A stretch of DNA of 64,000 nt, taken from NCBI RefSeq assembly GCF_030505195.1, contig NZ_CP129672.1, forward strand, positions 744,001-808,000. Reading direction: 5' to 3'. Position numbers and translations under genes: made by a program. The stretch is from Comamonas testosteroni. GTDB taxonomy: Bacteria > Pseudomonadota > Gammaproteobacteria > Burkholderiales > Burkholderiaceae_C. The notes under the pieces were generated by a model. It saw nothing but the letters and a program-made list of their open reading frames with translations. It was not told the DNA's origin and did no database searches. This document shows, piece by piece, positions 1 to 9,088 of this stretch (positions are counted from its first letter, which is position 1; every line of letters begins with the position of its first letter).

Positions 1-387
1 GTTGATGGCATGCAGCTGCTCGGGCGACATGCCCCAGCCTTCCAGCGTACCGGGACGGAAGTTCTCGACCAGCACATCGGCTTCGGCAATCAGCTGACGC
101 GCCACGGCCTGCGCCTCCTGCTGGCGCAGATCGAGAGCGACGGAGCGCTTGTTGCGCGACTGCACTTGCCACCAGACGGAGGTGCCTTCCTTGATCAAGC
201 GCCAGTTGCGCAGCGGATCGCCCGCACCGGGCGCCTCGATCTTGATGACATCGGCACCAAACTCGCCCAGGGTCTTGCCGCAGAAGGGGCCGGCAATCAG
301 CTGGCCCATTTCCACCACTTTCACGCCCTCCAGCGCGCGCGGCGTGGCAGTCTGTGTGGCGGGGTCTTGGATATTCATCGTCGTCAT
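1..387 (-). CDS. CaiB/BaiF-type (class III) CoA-transferase, N-terminal part, cut by window edge
   Basis: This is the first 129 codons of a minus-strand gene whose 3' end lies left of the window. The translation begins MTTMNIQDPATQ and continues with LEGVKVVEMGQLIAGPFCGKTLG, ADVIKIEAPGAGDPLRNWR, RNKRSVALDLR and ADVLVENFRPGTLEGWG. These are the hallmark N-terminal motifs of family III CoA-transferases, which move CoA between carboxylic acids. The acceptor acid cannot be told from this fragment. The start at 387 could also be the in-frame ATG at 378. The gene is divergent from a LysR regulator, a common arrangement for a regulator and its target, so regulation by that neighbour is inferred. The catalytic Asp lies beyond the edge and was not seen. 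Confidence 0.9.
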   Translation of the reverse strand, partial: MTTMNIQDPATQTATPRALEGVKVVEMGQLIAGPFCGKTLGEFGADVIKIEAPGAGDPLRNWRLIKEGTSVWWQVQSRNKRSVALDLRQQEAQAVARQLIAEADVLVENFRPGTLEGWGMSPEQLHAIN

Positions 388-562
388 GCGTTTGTCTCTT
401 GTTGGTCTCTTGCTACCTGTCTTGCTGTGCCGCTTTGCGTTGACCAGCACCAGGCAAGGCGGCTTTTCAAGCATATTGCCCTTGAAGAGCAGTCCTGCAA
501 AACGCTGAAATGCGAAGCTGCCATCGCATTTGGGCATAGCCAGGCGGGATAATGCATGCCTC

Positions 563-1477
563 ATGAAACTGGACCCGATCACCCTGCGCCTGTTTGTGGC
601 CGTGATGGAAGAAAACGCCATCGCGCGTGCCGCTGCACGCGAGCACATCGCCCCCTCGGCCGCCAGCCGGCGTCTGGCCGAGCTGGAGGATCAGCTGCAG
701 CTTGAGCTGTTCACACGCAGCAACCGGGGCAGCCAGCCCACGGCCGCCGCCTACGCCCTGCTGAACATGGCGCGCGGCGTGCTCAACGAGCTGGACGGCA
801 TCGCCACGCAGATGAAGGACTATGCCCAGGGCGGCGAGCAAGGCCTGCGCGGTCATGTGCGCGTGATGGCCAATATTTCCAGCATCACCCAGTTTCTGCC
901 CGCCCAGCTGCAAAGCTTTCTGAGCCGGCACCCGCTGGTGGACGTGCGGCTGCAGGAGCGCGTGAGCACCGACATCGCGCGCGCCGTGGCCGACAACGAA
1001 GCCGACATCGGCCTGCTCAACAACGGCAGCTACGGCAGCAAGATCAGCCTGCGCCCCTATCGCCGGGACAGGCTGGCCGTGGTCATGCCCCAATCCCATC
1101 CGCTGGCCGGCGAGCACAGGCTGCGCCTGGAGCAGGTCATCGAGCATGATCTGATCGGCATGCATGCCGACAGCGCGCTCAACCATCTCATCACCCGCTC
1201 TGCCGCCGATCTGGGCCTGCAGCCGCGCCTGCGCATGAAGGTGACGGGCTATGACGCCCTGTGCCTGATGGTGGCCGCCGGCCTGGGCGTGGGCATTCTT
1301 CCCGAGGGCAGCGCCCATATCTACATGGGCGCCCTGCCCTTGCGCTGCATCCGCCTGGACGAAGCCTGGGCCGAGCGCCAACTCATGCTCTGCGTACGCT
1401 CCCAGGACGCACTCTCGCCCGTCGCACAACTGCTGGTCGAGCACCTGTGCCAGAGCGCCTCAACCGATAAAGACTGA
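563..1477 (+). CDS. LysR-family transcriptional regulator
   Basis: A 304-residue protein. The N-terminal winged helix-turn-helix covers about residues 1-60 (LDPITLRLFVAVMEENAIARA, then APSAASRRLAELEDQLQLELF). A periplasmic-binding-protein-like effector domain covers about 90-295. Length is normal for LysR. An in-frame ATG 33 nt upstream exists, but MKLDPITLRLF matches the usual LysR beginning, so 563 was chosen. It diverges from the partial CoA-transferase across about 175 bp, where LysR regulators typically bind. Its stop lies only four bases before earP, so the two may be co-transcribed. The ligand cannot be read from the sequence. Confidence 0.92.
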   Translation: MKLDPITLRLFVAVMEENAIARAAAREHIAPSAASRRLAELEDQLQLELFTRSNRGSQPTAAAYALLNMARGVLNELDGIATQMKDYAQGGEQGLRGHVRVMANISSITQFLPAQLQSFLSRHPLVDVRLQERVSTDIARAVADNEADIGLLNNGSYGSKISLRPYRRDRLAVVMPQSHPLAGEHRLRLEQVIEHDLIGMHADSALNHLITRSAADLGLQPRLRMKVTGYDALCLMVAAGLGVGILPEGSAHIYMGALPLRCIRLDEAWAERQLMLCVRSQDALSPVAQLLVEHLCQSASTDKD

Positions 1478-1481
1478 ACCC

Positions 1482-2603
1482 ATGCCCGAATTCGCACCGT
1501 TGCCAGCCCCCGGCCAAGCGCCACAGCACCCATCACTGAGCTGGGACATCTTCTGCCAGGTCATAGACAACTTTGGCGACGTGGGGGTGTGCTGGCGCAC
1601 GGCCGCAGAACTGGCCGCACGCGGCCAGCGGGTACGCCTGTGGATGGACGATGCCAGCGCCCTGCAATGGATGGCCCCTCAGCCCTGGCCGCCGGGCCTG
1701 AGCGTGCATGCCTGGCCCGCGCAAGCGGCCGACCTGCCGGCATCGGTTGGCGACGTGGTCATCGAGGCCTTCGGCTGCGAGATTCCCGCAGCATTTGTGA
1801 GCGCCATTGCTGACAAGGCATCGAAGAGCAAGCCCCCGCTCTGGATCAATCTCGAATACCTCTCGGCAGAAGACTATGTGGAGCGCTGCCATCGCCTGCC
1901 CTCACGCATCATGAGCGGCCCCGCCTCCGGGCTGACACGCTGGTTCTTCTACCCTGGCTTTACGGCGTCAACCGGCTCGCTGGTACGCGAGCAGAACCTG
2001 GCGCAGCGCCAGCAGGCCTTCGCGGCCCAACGCGACTCATGGCGCCGCGCGCAAGGCATTCAGCATGACGAATGTGCCGTCTCGCTGTTTTGCTACGAGC
2101 CTGCCGCCCTGCCCCAGTTGCTCGCACAGCTCTCGGACAAGCAGGCGCTCAACGCGAGACTGCTGGTGACCCCGGGAAGGGCCACGACTGCCGTGCAGGC
2201 TCTGCCTGAAGCGCAGCAGATGCAGCCGGTCTATCTGCAAGCCCGCCCTCAGGCCCGGTTCGACGAAATGCTCTGGGCCTGCGACCTGAATCTGGTGCGT
2301 GGCGAGGATTCCCTGGTACGTGCGCTCTGGGCCGGCCAGCCCATGGTCTGGCAGATCTACCCCCAGCATGACAACGCCCACCACGACAAGCTGAACGCTT
2401 TTCTGGACTGGCTCCAGGCCCCGGACAGCCTCAGGCGCTTTCACCACACCTGGAATGGCATGACCGCACCGCAAACATTGCCTTTGCTCAACCGGAAAAT
2501 GTTGGACGAATGGGCCTGCTGCATCAGGGCTGCACGCGCCAGATTGATGGAGCAAACCGAACTGATTGAGCAGCTTCAAGCTTTTTTCGCCGAAAAAAGC
2601 TAA
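1482..2603 (+). CDS. earP: EF-P arginine rhamnosyltransferase EarP
   Basis: A 373-residue protein that matches the EarP (formerly DUF2331) family. The start motif SWDIFCQVIDNFGDVGVCWR holds the conserved DNFGDxGVxWR segment of the nucleotide-sugar glycosyltransferase fold. Near the C-terminus, DLNLVRGEDSLVRALWAGQP and WQIYPQHDNAHHDKL match the dTDP-rhamnose site region (RGEDS and the Q-x-D-x-A-H stretch). EarP transfers rhamnose to Arg32 of EF-P, which the ribosome needs to resolve polyproline stalls. efp lies directly downstream and carries that arginine, which strongly supports the call. A 23-nt palindrome overlaps the stop codon. Confidence 0.95.
   Translation: MPEFAPLPAPGQAPQHPSLSWDIFCQVIDNFGDVGVCWRTAAELAARGQRVRLWMDDASALQWMAPQPWPPGLSVHAWPAQAADLPASVGDVVIEAFGCEIPAAFVSAIADKASKSKPPLWINLEYLSAEDYVERCHRLPSRIMSGPASGLTRWFFYPGFTASTGSLVREQNLAQRQQAFAAQRDSWRRAQGIQHDECAVSLFCYEPAALPQLLAQLSDKQALNARLLVTPGRATTAVQALPEAQQMQPVYLQARPQARFDEMLWACDLNLVRGEDSLVRALWAGQPMVWQIYPQHDNAHHDKLNAFLDWLQAPDSLRRFHHTWNGMTAPQTLPLLNRKMLDEWACCIRAARARLMEQTELIEQLQAFFAEKS
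2579..2601. repeat. Perfect AT-rich inverted repeat overlapping the earP stop codon
   Basis: AGCTTTTTTCG, one central C, then CGAAAAAAGCT. It spans the last codons of earP and the first base of its stop. No U-run follows on the plus strand, so it does not look like a normal intrinsic terminator. It could be a weak mRNA 3'-end structure or a protein-binding palindrome. Confidence 0.6.
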
Positions 2604-2797
2604 AATCCACGTTTTGCCTCTCTGAGGGCAGTCGCAGCCGGTATGCCGAGCGATCTTGCTTTCGGGGTCGCGCCCCGCCGCGGTACATGCGGCAGGCCCC
2701 GCCGCCGCACCTTTGATGCGTTGCTTTCTCCAGCGACCATTGCGAACAGCTTGCCTGCCGTGTAGAGCGGCTCCAACCTTTCAAACGCAAGCAAGCC

Positions 2798-3352
2798 ATG
2801 AAAATCGCTCAAGAAATCCGCGCAGGCAATGTGATCATGTTCGGCAAGGACCCCATGATCGTTCTGAAGACCGAATACGCTCGTGGCGGCCGTGGCGCAG
2901 CTACCGTGCGCATGAAGCTCAAGAGCCTGATCGGCAACTTCGGCACGGAAAACGTGTTCAAGGCCGACGACAAGATCGACAACGTGATCCTGGACAAGAA
3001 GGATTGCACCTACTCCTACTTCGCCGACCCCATGTACGTGTGGATGGACGAAGAATTCAACCAGTACGAAGTCGAAGCCGAAAACATGGCTGACGCACTG
3101 AACTACCTGGAAGACGGTATGACTGCCGAAGTGGTGTTCTACGACGGCAAGGCCATCTCCGTCGAACTGCCCACCACCATCGTGCGCGAAATCACCTGGA
3201 CCGAGCCCGCCGTCAAGGGCGACACCTCCGGCAAGGTTCTGAAGCCCGCCAAGATCGCTACCGGCTTCGAAGTGGCTGTGCCCCTGTTCGTGTCCCAGGA
3301 AGACAAGATCGAAATCGACACCCGCACCGGCGAATACCGCAAGCGCGTGTAA
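2798..3352 (+). CDS. efp: Elongation factor P, arginine type
   Basis: A 184-residue protein of normal EF-P length with three OB/KOW-like domains: about 1-63, 64-126 and 127-184. EF-P binds between the ribosomal P and E sites and stimulates peptide bonds at consecutive prolines. The loop [12 protein letters not shown] places an arginine at residue 32, where E. coli has modified lysine 34. This is the Arg32 subtype modified by EarP, whose gene is immediately upstream. The start ATG follows the AAGCAAGCC leader. The 194-bp gap to earP leaves room for a separate promoter, though none is clear. A strong terminator follows. Confidence 0.97.
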   Translation: MKIAQEIRAGNVIMFGKDPMIVLKTEYARGGRGAATVRMKLKSLIGNFGTENVFKADDKIDNVILDKKDCTYSYFADPMYVWMDEEFNQYEVEAENMADALNYLEDGMTAEVVFYDGKAISVELPTTIVREITWTEPAVKGDTSGKVLKPAKIATGFEVAVPLFVSQEDKIEIDTRTGEYRKRV

Positions 3353-3385
3353 TGTGGCGGCGGCAGCTGCCGCGGCTGCTCCCCC

Positions 3386-3415
3386 AAAAAAGGCTTCCTT
3401 CGAGAAGCCTTTTTT
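3386..3415 (+). terminator. Rho-independent terminator after efp
   Basis: AAAAAAGGCTTC and GAAGCCTTTTTT flank a short CTTCGA loop, 34 nt after the efp stop. The A-run and T-run make it able to act in both directions. Confidence 0.9.
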
Positions 3416-3525
3416 CATTCTCGACTCCGACAGCGGGATTACGCCAGCACCCGTCATCCGCCGCGACGCGCAAAACCGCTTCAGTCTGTGCAAGACTAAG
3501 GGCAGTCCATCCACTCCTACTGCCA

Positions 3526-4275
3526 ATGACGCACTCCCTGCCCTGGCTGCAGCCCGAACAAGAATTCCCCCCCATCGATCAGACCTGGGGGGAACGGGAT
3601 CCCATCCCCGGGCTGCTGGCCGCCGGCAATACGCTTGATGCAGCACGTCTTCGCACCGCGTACAGTCAAGGCATTTTCCCGTGGTTCAGCGAGGGACAGC
3701 CGGTGCTCTGGTGGTCTCCCAACCCGCGCATGGCCCTGCATCCCGACGAGTTTCGCCTGCACCGCAGCCTGCGCAAAAGACTGCAGAAATTTCGCAACGA
3801 TCCGCGCTGTGAAATTCGCATCGACAGCGCTTTTGCCACGGTGATGCAGCATTGCGCCCAGACCCCTCGCGACGGACAGAACGGTACCTGGATTGTGCAG
3901 AGCATCGTCGATGCCTATACCGAGCTGCATGAGCAAGGCGCTGCACATAGCGTGGAAACCTGGATCGACGGCCAGCTGGTCGGCGGCCTCTATTGCGTGG
4001 CGCTTGGCAGAGCGGTGTTTGGCGAGTCCATGTTCGCCCTGCAAACCGATGCATCCAAGATCGCACTCTCGGCACTGGTTGCTCTGTGCCGGGCTCATCA
4101 GGTCGCGCAGATCGACTGCCAGCAGGCCACCGCACATCTGTCTTTCATGGGCGCTCGAGAAGTCACAAGAGCGCAGTTCGCCCGGACCGTTCAAGCCCAG
4201 GCCCAACTGCCCGATATGCAGTGGCAATTCAGCCCCATATACTGGGAGCACTTGCTAAGCCACAGTGAAGCTTGA
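3526..4275 (+). CDS. aat: Leucyl/phenylalanyl-tRNA--protein transferase
   Basis: A 249-residue Aat enzyme that adds Leu or Phe from aminoacyl-tRNA to proteins with N-terminal Lys or Arg, marking them for ClpS/ClpAP degradation. Family motifs seen: [46 protein letters not shown] near the middle, [30 protein letters not shown] and the C-terminal [12 protein letters not shown]. The start [16 protein letters not shown] fits the family. The open frame continues upstream into the efp terminator and that part was excluded. The bpt gene follows at once, so both N-end-rule transferases are probably co-transcribed. Confidence 0.95.
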   Translation: MTHSLPWLQPEQEFPPIDQTWGERDPIPGLLAAGNTLDAARLRTAYSQGIFPWFSEGQPVLWWSPNPRMALHPDEFRLHRSLRKRLQKFRNDPRCEIRIDSAFATVMQHCAQTPRDGQNGTWIVQSIVDAYTELHEQGAAHSVETWIDGQLVGGLYCVALGRAVFGESMFALQTDASKIALSALVALCRAHQVAQIDCQQATAHLSFMGAREVTRAQFARTVQAQAQLPDMQWQFSPIYWEHLLSHSEA

Positions 4276-4303
4276 CGCACCGCATCTGCAGCCGAGTCCG
4301 ATC

Positions 4304-5074
4304 ATGACGCACCCGAACGACCTCCCGCTACATGCCCTGCAGTTCTATGCCACGGCAGCCTATCCCTGCAGCTACCTGCCGGGCCGACTGGCACGTTCTC
4401 AGGTCGCCACACCCAGTCACCTGATTCAGAACACCACCTATTCGGAACTGGTCACGCTGGGCTTCAGACGCAGCGGCATGTTCACCTATCGCCCCTATTG
4501 CGATGGCTGCAAGGCCTGCGTTCCCCTGCGCATCCTGGCCCAGGAGTTCCGCCCCAGCCGCAGCCAGCGGCGCGCTGCAAAACAGCATGGGCAACTTGTC
4601 GCCTCCATTCAGCGCCTGCACTACTCCGACGAGCACTACCAGCTCTACCTGCGCTACCAGCAGCACCGCCATAGCGGCGGCGGCATGGACAACGACAGCG
4701 TGGACCAGTACACGCAGTTTCTGCTGCAAAGCAGAGTCAACTCCCGATTGGTCGAGTTCCGCGAGCCGGGCGCAGACGGTCAGCCCGGCACACTCAAAAT
4801 GCTCTCCATTCTGGACGTACTGGAGGACGGGCTGTCGGCGGTCTACACCTTCTACGATCCGGAAGACCACGCCAGCTACGGCACCTTCAATGTGCTGTGG
4901 CAAATCCAGCAAGCGAAAGCCATGAACCTGCCTTATGTCTATCTTGGTTACTGGATCTCCGAGAGCCAGAAGATGCGCTACAAGGCCAGCTTCTTGCCAC
5001 ATGAGATTCGCCAGGGCGAGCTATGGCAGCGCGCAGACAGGCAAAGCATTGTGCGCTCGCACATTGAAGAGTGA
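4304..5074 (+). CDS. bpt: Aspartate/glutamate leucyltransferase (Bpt/ATE family)
   Basis: A 256-residue bacterial ATE-family enzyme that leucylates proteins with N-terminal Asp or Glu, feeding the ClpS/ClpAP pathway. Seen motifs: [28 protein letters not shown], the cysteine cluster [12 protein letters not shown], and the C-terminal GNAT-like core [20 protein letters not shown] and YLGYWI. The ATG at 4304 ([17 protein letters not shown]) matches family length. A GTG at 4265 would overlap aat by 11 nt and adds residues not expected in the family. Together with aat it forms a compact N-degron pair. Confidence 0.93.
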   Translation: MTHPNDLPLHALQFYATAAYPCSYLPGRLARSQVATPSHLIQNTTYSELVTLGFRRSGMFTYRPYCDGCKACVPLRILAQEFRPSRSQRRAAKQHGQLVASIQRLHYSDEHYQLYLRYQQHRHSGGGMDNDSVDQYTQFLLQSRVNSRLVEFREPGADGQPGTLKMLSILDVLEDGLSAVYTFYDPEDHASYGTFNVLWQIQQAKAMNLPYVYLGYWISESQKMRYKASFLPHEIRQGELWQRADRQSIVRSHIEE

Positions 5075-5172
5075 CGTCACAAAAAGCAGCACATGGATAT
5101 ATGAGCGGATGATATGGCTGCACGGCTGCAGCACCGCTAGAATGCCCCCATCCCGCAAAGTATCTCCAACGC

Positions 5173-6006
5173 ATGAAAAAAGACGACCTATCGGCCTCCG
5201 CAAAGCCCAGCGTCCAGGTTCTGGAACGCATGTTCACGTTGATCGACGTGCTGGCATCGCGTGAGGAAGCGGTTTCTTTGAAGGAGATCAGCGAACGCAC
5301 GGGCCTGCATCCCTCGACCACGCACCGCATCCTCAATGATCTTGCAACGGGCCGCTTTGTGGATCGCCCCGAATCGGGCAGCTACCGCCTGGGCATGCGC
5401 TTTCTGGAACTGGGCAACCTGGTCAAGGCACGGCTGAATGTGCGTGAAGTGGCGCTGACGCCCATGCGCCAGCTCTACAAGCAGATTCAGCAACCCATCA
5501 GCCTGTCCGTGCGCCAGGGCGACGAGATTGTCTATGTGGAGCGCGCCTACAGCGAGCGCTCCGGCATGCAGGTGGTACGCGCCATTGGCGGCCATGCTCC
5601 TTTGCATCTGACCTCCAACGGCAAGCTGTTTCTGGCGGCCGATGACTCCCAGCAGGTGCGCGCCTACGCCATGCGCACCGGCCTGCCTGGCAAGACCCAT
5701 TTCAGCATCACCCAGCTGGGTGATTTGGAACATGAGCTGGCCAAAGTGCGCCAATACGGTATTGCCCGCGACAACGAAGAGCTGGAATTGGGCGTGCGCT
5801 GCATGGCCGCCGGCATTTACGACGACCAGAGCAAGCTGATTGCAGGCCTGTCCATCTCTGCCCCGGCAGACCGGCTTGACGAGAGCTGGGCCCCCAGACT
5901 GCAGGCCACGGTGCAGGAGATTTCCGTGGCCCTGGGCTTCAGCGGCACACGCCCGGCTCCGGCTCAGGCCGCCCCCAATCCCTATAGCCGCAGCCAGCAC
6001 AGTTAA
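5173..6006 (+). CDS. IclR-family transcriptional regulator
   Basis: A 277-residue regulator. The N-terminal winged HTH is at about residues 14-75 (SVQVLERMFTLIDVLAS, SLKEISERTGLHPSTTHRIL). The IclR effector (GAF-like) domain covers about 90-262, with the diagnostic stretches LHLTSNGKLFLAAD and IARDNEELELGVRCMAAGIYD. IclR proteins usually control catabolic operons in response to small carboxylates. None lies beside it here, so the target is unknown. The gene ends at a bidirectional terminator shared with pbpG. Confidence 0.93.
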   Translation: MKKDDLSASAKPSVQVLERMFTLIDVLASREEAVSLKEISERTGLHPSTTHRILNDLATGRFVDRPESGSYRLGMRFLELGNLVKARLNVREVALTPMRQLYKQIQQPISLSVRQGDEIVYVERAYSERSGMQVVRAIGGHAPLHLTSNGKLFLAADDSQQVRAYAMRTGLPGKTHFSITQLGDLEHELAKVRQYGIARDNEELELGVRCMAAGIYDDQSKLIAGLSISAPADRLDESWAPRLQATVQEISVALGFSGTRPAPAQAAPNPYSRSQHS

Positions 6007-6070
6007 ATACTGGGGTGCCTCTCGCAATCTGCAAAGGGGCCTCAATGCCATTTCAGGTGTAGACCCCATA

Positions 6071-6098
6071 AAAAAGCGCTACCTGGGTAGCGCTTTTT
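6071..6098. terminator. Bidirectional intrinsic terminator between the IclR gene and pbpG
   Basis: AAAAAGCGCTACC, loop TGG, then GGTAGCGCTTTTT. The symmetric A/T runs serve the convergent plus-strand IclR gene and minus-strand pbpG. Confidence 0.9.
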
Positions 6099-6116
6099 GA
6101 CTGGACCTTTACCTGC

Positions 6117-7331
6117 TTAGCCCCTGATACGGCTTGCAATCGTATTGCTGGCAGTGGGTCCCTTGCTTTCCATCCAGTGGCGCACACGCTCGGCATCTGC
6201 CAGACGGCTGAACTTGCCGGCAGAATCCAGGAACACCATGATCAGCTTGCGGCCGGCCACATGGGCTTGCATCACGAGGCAGCGTCCGGCTTCGGAGATA
6301 TAGCCGGTCTTTTGCAGGCCGATATCCCAGTTGTCGCTCTTGACCAGGCGGTTGGTGTTGTTGAACTGCAGCGTGCGACGACCCACGGCCACTTCATAAC
6401 CGGGCGATGTGGAGTACTCGCGCATCAGCGGATCCGCGTGGGCCACCGCCACCAGACGCGCCAGGTCACGCGCGCTGGACTGGTTGCTGCTGGACAGGCC
6501 GGTGGGCTCGACATAGCGCGTGTCCTTCATGCCCAGCTGCTGCGCCTTGGAGTTCATCAGCTGCACAAACTGCGCCAGACCGCCGGGATAAGTGCGTCCC
6601 AGGGCATGGGCAGCACGGTTCTCGCTGGACATCAGCGCCAGATGCATCATCTCGGCACGCGTCAAGGTGGTACCGACACGCAGGCGAGAGCTGCTGTGCT
6701 TTTCGGTATCCACATCGTCCTGCGTGATGGTGATCATCTCGTCCATGGGCAGACGGGCCTGAGAGATCAGCAGACCCGTCATCAGCTTGGTCAGCGAGGC
6801 GATGGGCAGCACTGCCTGATCGTTCTTGCTCAGCAGCACCTCATGTGTGTCCTGGTCAATCACATAAGCCACGCTGCTTTGCAGATCCAGGGGATCCGAG
6901 ACGGAGTGAAGACCCGCCATCTGCCCATAGGACAGGCGTGCGGGCTCGACCGCCGTGGCAGCTGCTGCAGCCGCAACCGCAGCGCCAGCGGCTCCTGCCC
7001 TGGCCAGACGCTTCTTGCCGCCGCTCTTCTCGTCTCTTTCGGCCTTGGCTGCTAGAACAGTCTTGCCGCCCTTCTTGCTTGCAAGCTTGGCGTCCGCCTT
7101 TTCCGGCTTGCCTTTGGAGACCTTTGTGCTTTTTGGCTGCGCTGCAGCACGAACCTTGCCAGCCGGCTCCTTGGCCGCTTTCTTAGCCGAAGCCGCAGCA
7201 GCCACGGGCTTTTTGGAGTCTTTTTTGGGCGCCGCCGCATGCACTGCCGGAGCAGCCAGAGCGCAGCTCAACAGAGCCAAAGACACGACCTGAGTGAGTT
7301 TTGCAAGGCGAAATGGACGCAGCATCTGCAT
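6117..7331 (-). CDS. pbpG: D-alanyl-D-alanine endopeptidase (PBP7 family)
   Basis: A 404-residue periplasmic serine endopeptidase (S11 family) that cuts DD-crosslinks in peptidoglycan. A signal peptide covers about residues 1-32 (VVSLALLSCALAAPAVHA). Residues 33-128 are an unusual Ala/Lys-rich low-complexity linker. The catalytic domain follows: SxxK is S179-L-T-K182, SxN is S236-E-N238 and KTG is at 341-343. The start at 7331 has a GGAG Shine-Dalgarno at good spacing. E. coli PBP7 is about 310 residues, and the linker accounts for the extra length. The related PBP5-type carboxypeptidases carry an extra C-terminal domain that is absent here. Confidence 0.92.
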   Translation of the reverse strand: MQMLRPFRLAKLTQVVSLALLSCALAAPAVHAAAPKKDSKKPVAAAASAKKAAKEPAGKVRAAAQPKSTKVSKGKPEKADAKLASKKGGKTVLAAKAERDEKSGGKKRLARAGAAGAAVAAAAAATAVEPARLSYGQMAGLHSVSDPLDLQSSVAYVIDQDTHEVLLSKNDQAVLPIASLTKLMTGLLISQARLPMDEMITITQDDVDTEKHSSSRLRVGTTLTRAEMMHLALMSSENRAAHALGRTYPGGLAQFVQLMNSKAQQLGMKDTRYVEPTGLSSSNQSSARDLARLVAVAHADPLMREYSTSPGYEVAVGRRTLQFNNTNRLVKSDNWDIGLQKTGYISEAGRCLVMQAHVAGRKLIMVFLDSAGKFSRLADAERVRHWMESKGPTASNTIASRIRG

Positions 7332-7372
7332 GCGATACTCCAGACAACAAGGTGTAAGGATTTAATTCAATC

Positions 7373-7407
7373 AAAAAAGTTGTGCAGTGACAAGCACTTG
7401 CACAACC
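7373..7407 (-). terminator. Intrinsic terminator after type-1 leuA
   Basis: Read on the minus strand: GTTGTGCAAGTG, loop, CACTGCACAAC, then TTTTTT. It lies about 36 nt beyond the leuA stop and before the pbpG start. Confidence 0.88.
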
Positions 7408-7443
7408 TTCTCGATAATCTGAGTGAAATTATAAATCCAGCAG

Positions 7444-8982
7444 TCAACCTTGTGCTGCAACAACTTCCTGATTGCTATGCAATTTGTTCAAAGCACTCAG
7501 ATAAGCCTTGGCCGATGCGACCACAATATCGGGGTCAGCACCCACTCCGTTGACGACGCGACCACTGCGTTGCAGGCGCACCGTCACCTCGCCCTGGCTC
7601 TCGGTCGAGCCGCTGATGGCATTGACGGAATACAGCACCATTTCAGCACCGCTCTTGACTTCGGACTCGATGGCCTTGAACGAGGCATCGACCGGGCCAT
7701 TGCCTTCGGAGCTGGCCTTGATTTCCCTGCCTGCATTGCTGAAGACCACGCTGGCATGTGGGCGCTCACCTGTTTCACTCTGCTGGGCCAGCGAAATGAA
7801 CTGGAACTGATTGTTCTGGTGCTCCGCTCCTTCGGCATTCAACAGCGCCAGAATGTCCTCGTCAAAAATCTCGCTCTTGCGGTCCGCGAGCTCCTTGAAG
7901 CGCGTGAAGGCCTGGTTGATGGCAGCTTCGCTGTCCAGCTCCACCCCCAGCTCCTGCAGGCGCTGCTTGAAGGCGTTGCGACCACTGAGCTTGCCCAGCA
8001 CGATCTTGTTGGCCGCCCAGCCCACGTCCTCGGCACGCATGATTTCGTAGGTGTCACGAGCCTTGAGCACGCCGTCCTGATGAATGCCGGAGGCATGGGC
8101 AAAGGCGTTGGCCCCCACCACAGCTTTGTTGGGCTGCACCACAAAGCCCGTGGTCTGGCTGACCAGGCGGCTGGCGGCCACGATATGCTGGGTATCGATA
8201 TTCACATCCAGACCGAAGTAGTCCTTGCGCGTCTTGATGGCCATGACCACTTCTTCAAGTGAGCAGTTACCCGCGCGCTCACCAAGACCATTGATGGTGC
8301 ATTCGATCTGGCGGGCGCCGCCGATCTTCACTCCCGCCAGAGAATTGGCCACCGCCATGCCCAGGTCGTTGTGGCAATGCACGGACCAGACCGCCTTGTC
8401 GCTGTTGGGCACGCGCTCGCGCAAGTTGCGAATGAATTCCCCGTAGAGCTCGGGAATCGCGTAACCCACGGTGTCGGGCACGTTGATGGTGGTTGCGCCT
8501 TCCTTGATGACTGCCTCGATCACACGCGCCAGAAAATCGGGCTCGCTGCGATAGCCGTCCTCCGCGCTGAACTCGATATCTTCGATGAGATTGCGCCCGA
8601 AGCGCACCGCCTGCCTGGCCTGCTCCAGCACCTGCTCGGGTGTCATGCGCAGCTTTTTCTCCATATGCAACGCACTGGTGGCGATAAAGGTATGAATGCG
8701 AGCGCGGTTGGCATCCTTCAACGACTCGGCCGCACGCGCAATGTCGCGGTCGTTGGCTCGGGAGAGCGAGCAGACGGTGGAATCCTTGATGGCTCGTGCA
8801 ATGGACTGGATGGACTCGAAGTCGCCATTGGATGCCGCAGCAAACCCCGCCTCGATCACATCGACCTTCAGACGCTCCAGCTGACGGGCAATGCGCAGCT
8901 TTTCATCGCGTGTCATGGAAGCGCCGGGCGATTGCTCGCCGTCACGCAAGGTGGTGTCGAAAATAATGAGTTGATCGGACAT
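7444..8982 (-). CDS. leuA: 2-isopropylmalate synthase, type 1 (LeuA)
   Basis: A 512-residue enzyme that condenses acetyl-CoA with 2-oxoisovalerate, the first step of leucine synthesis. The HMGL-like TIM barrel (about 1-275) starts [18 protein letters not shown] and includes metal ligands in the [13 protein letters not shown] motif. A linker leads to the C-terminal LeuA regulatory domain (about 390-510) for leucine feedback. The start [12 protein letters not shown] was chosen over an upstream in-frame start because this is the family N-terminus. It lies downstream of a second LeuA of a different type, separated by a terminator, so it may have its own promoter. Confidence 0.93.
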   Translation of the reverse strand: MSDQLIIFDTTLRDGEQSPGASMTRDEKLRIARQLERLKVDVIEAGFAAASNGDFESIQSIARAIKDSTVCSLSRANDRDIARAAESLKDANRARIHTFIATSALHMEKKLRMTPEQVLEQARQAVRFGRNLIEDIEFSAEDGYRSEPDFLARVIEAVIKEGATTINVPDTVGYAIPELYGEFIRNLRERVPNSDKAVWSVHCHNDLGMAVANSLAGVKIGGARQIECTINGLGERAGNCSLEEVVMAIKTRKDYFGLDVNIDTQHIVAASRLVSQTTGFVVQPNKAVVGANAFAHASGIHQDGVLKARDTYEIMRAEDVGWAANKIVLGKLSGRNAFKQRLQELGVELDSEAAINQAFTRFKELADRKSEIFDEDILALLNAEGAEHQNNQFQFISLAQQSETGERPHASVVFSNAGREIKASSEGNGPVDASFKAIESEVKSGAEMVLYSVNAISGSTESQGEVTVRLQRSGRVVNGVGADPDIVVASAKAYLSALNKLHSNQEVVAAQG

Positions 8983-9047
8983 GGTGGGGGACTCTCTATG
9001 TGAGGGCGCCGGTAGACGCCTGTTTTGACTGGAGGATTGCCGACAAA

Positions 9048-9079
9048 AAAGCCGGTGTGCTTTTGGCGACACCGGCTTT
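9048..9079 (-). terminator. Intrinsic terminator after type-2 leuA
   Basis: On the minus strand AAAGCCGGTGT, a 10-nt loop, ACACCGGCTTT, then a T-run. It sits 10 nt past the stop of the upstream leuA and separates transcription of the two leuA genes. Confidence 0.9.
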
Positions 9080-9088
9080 GAACCTTTT

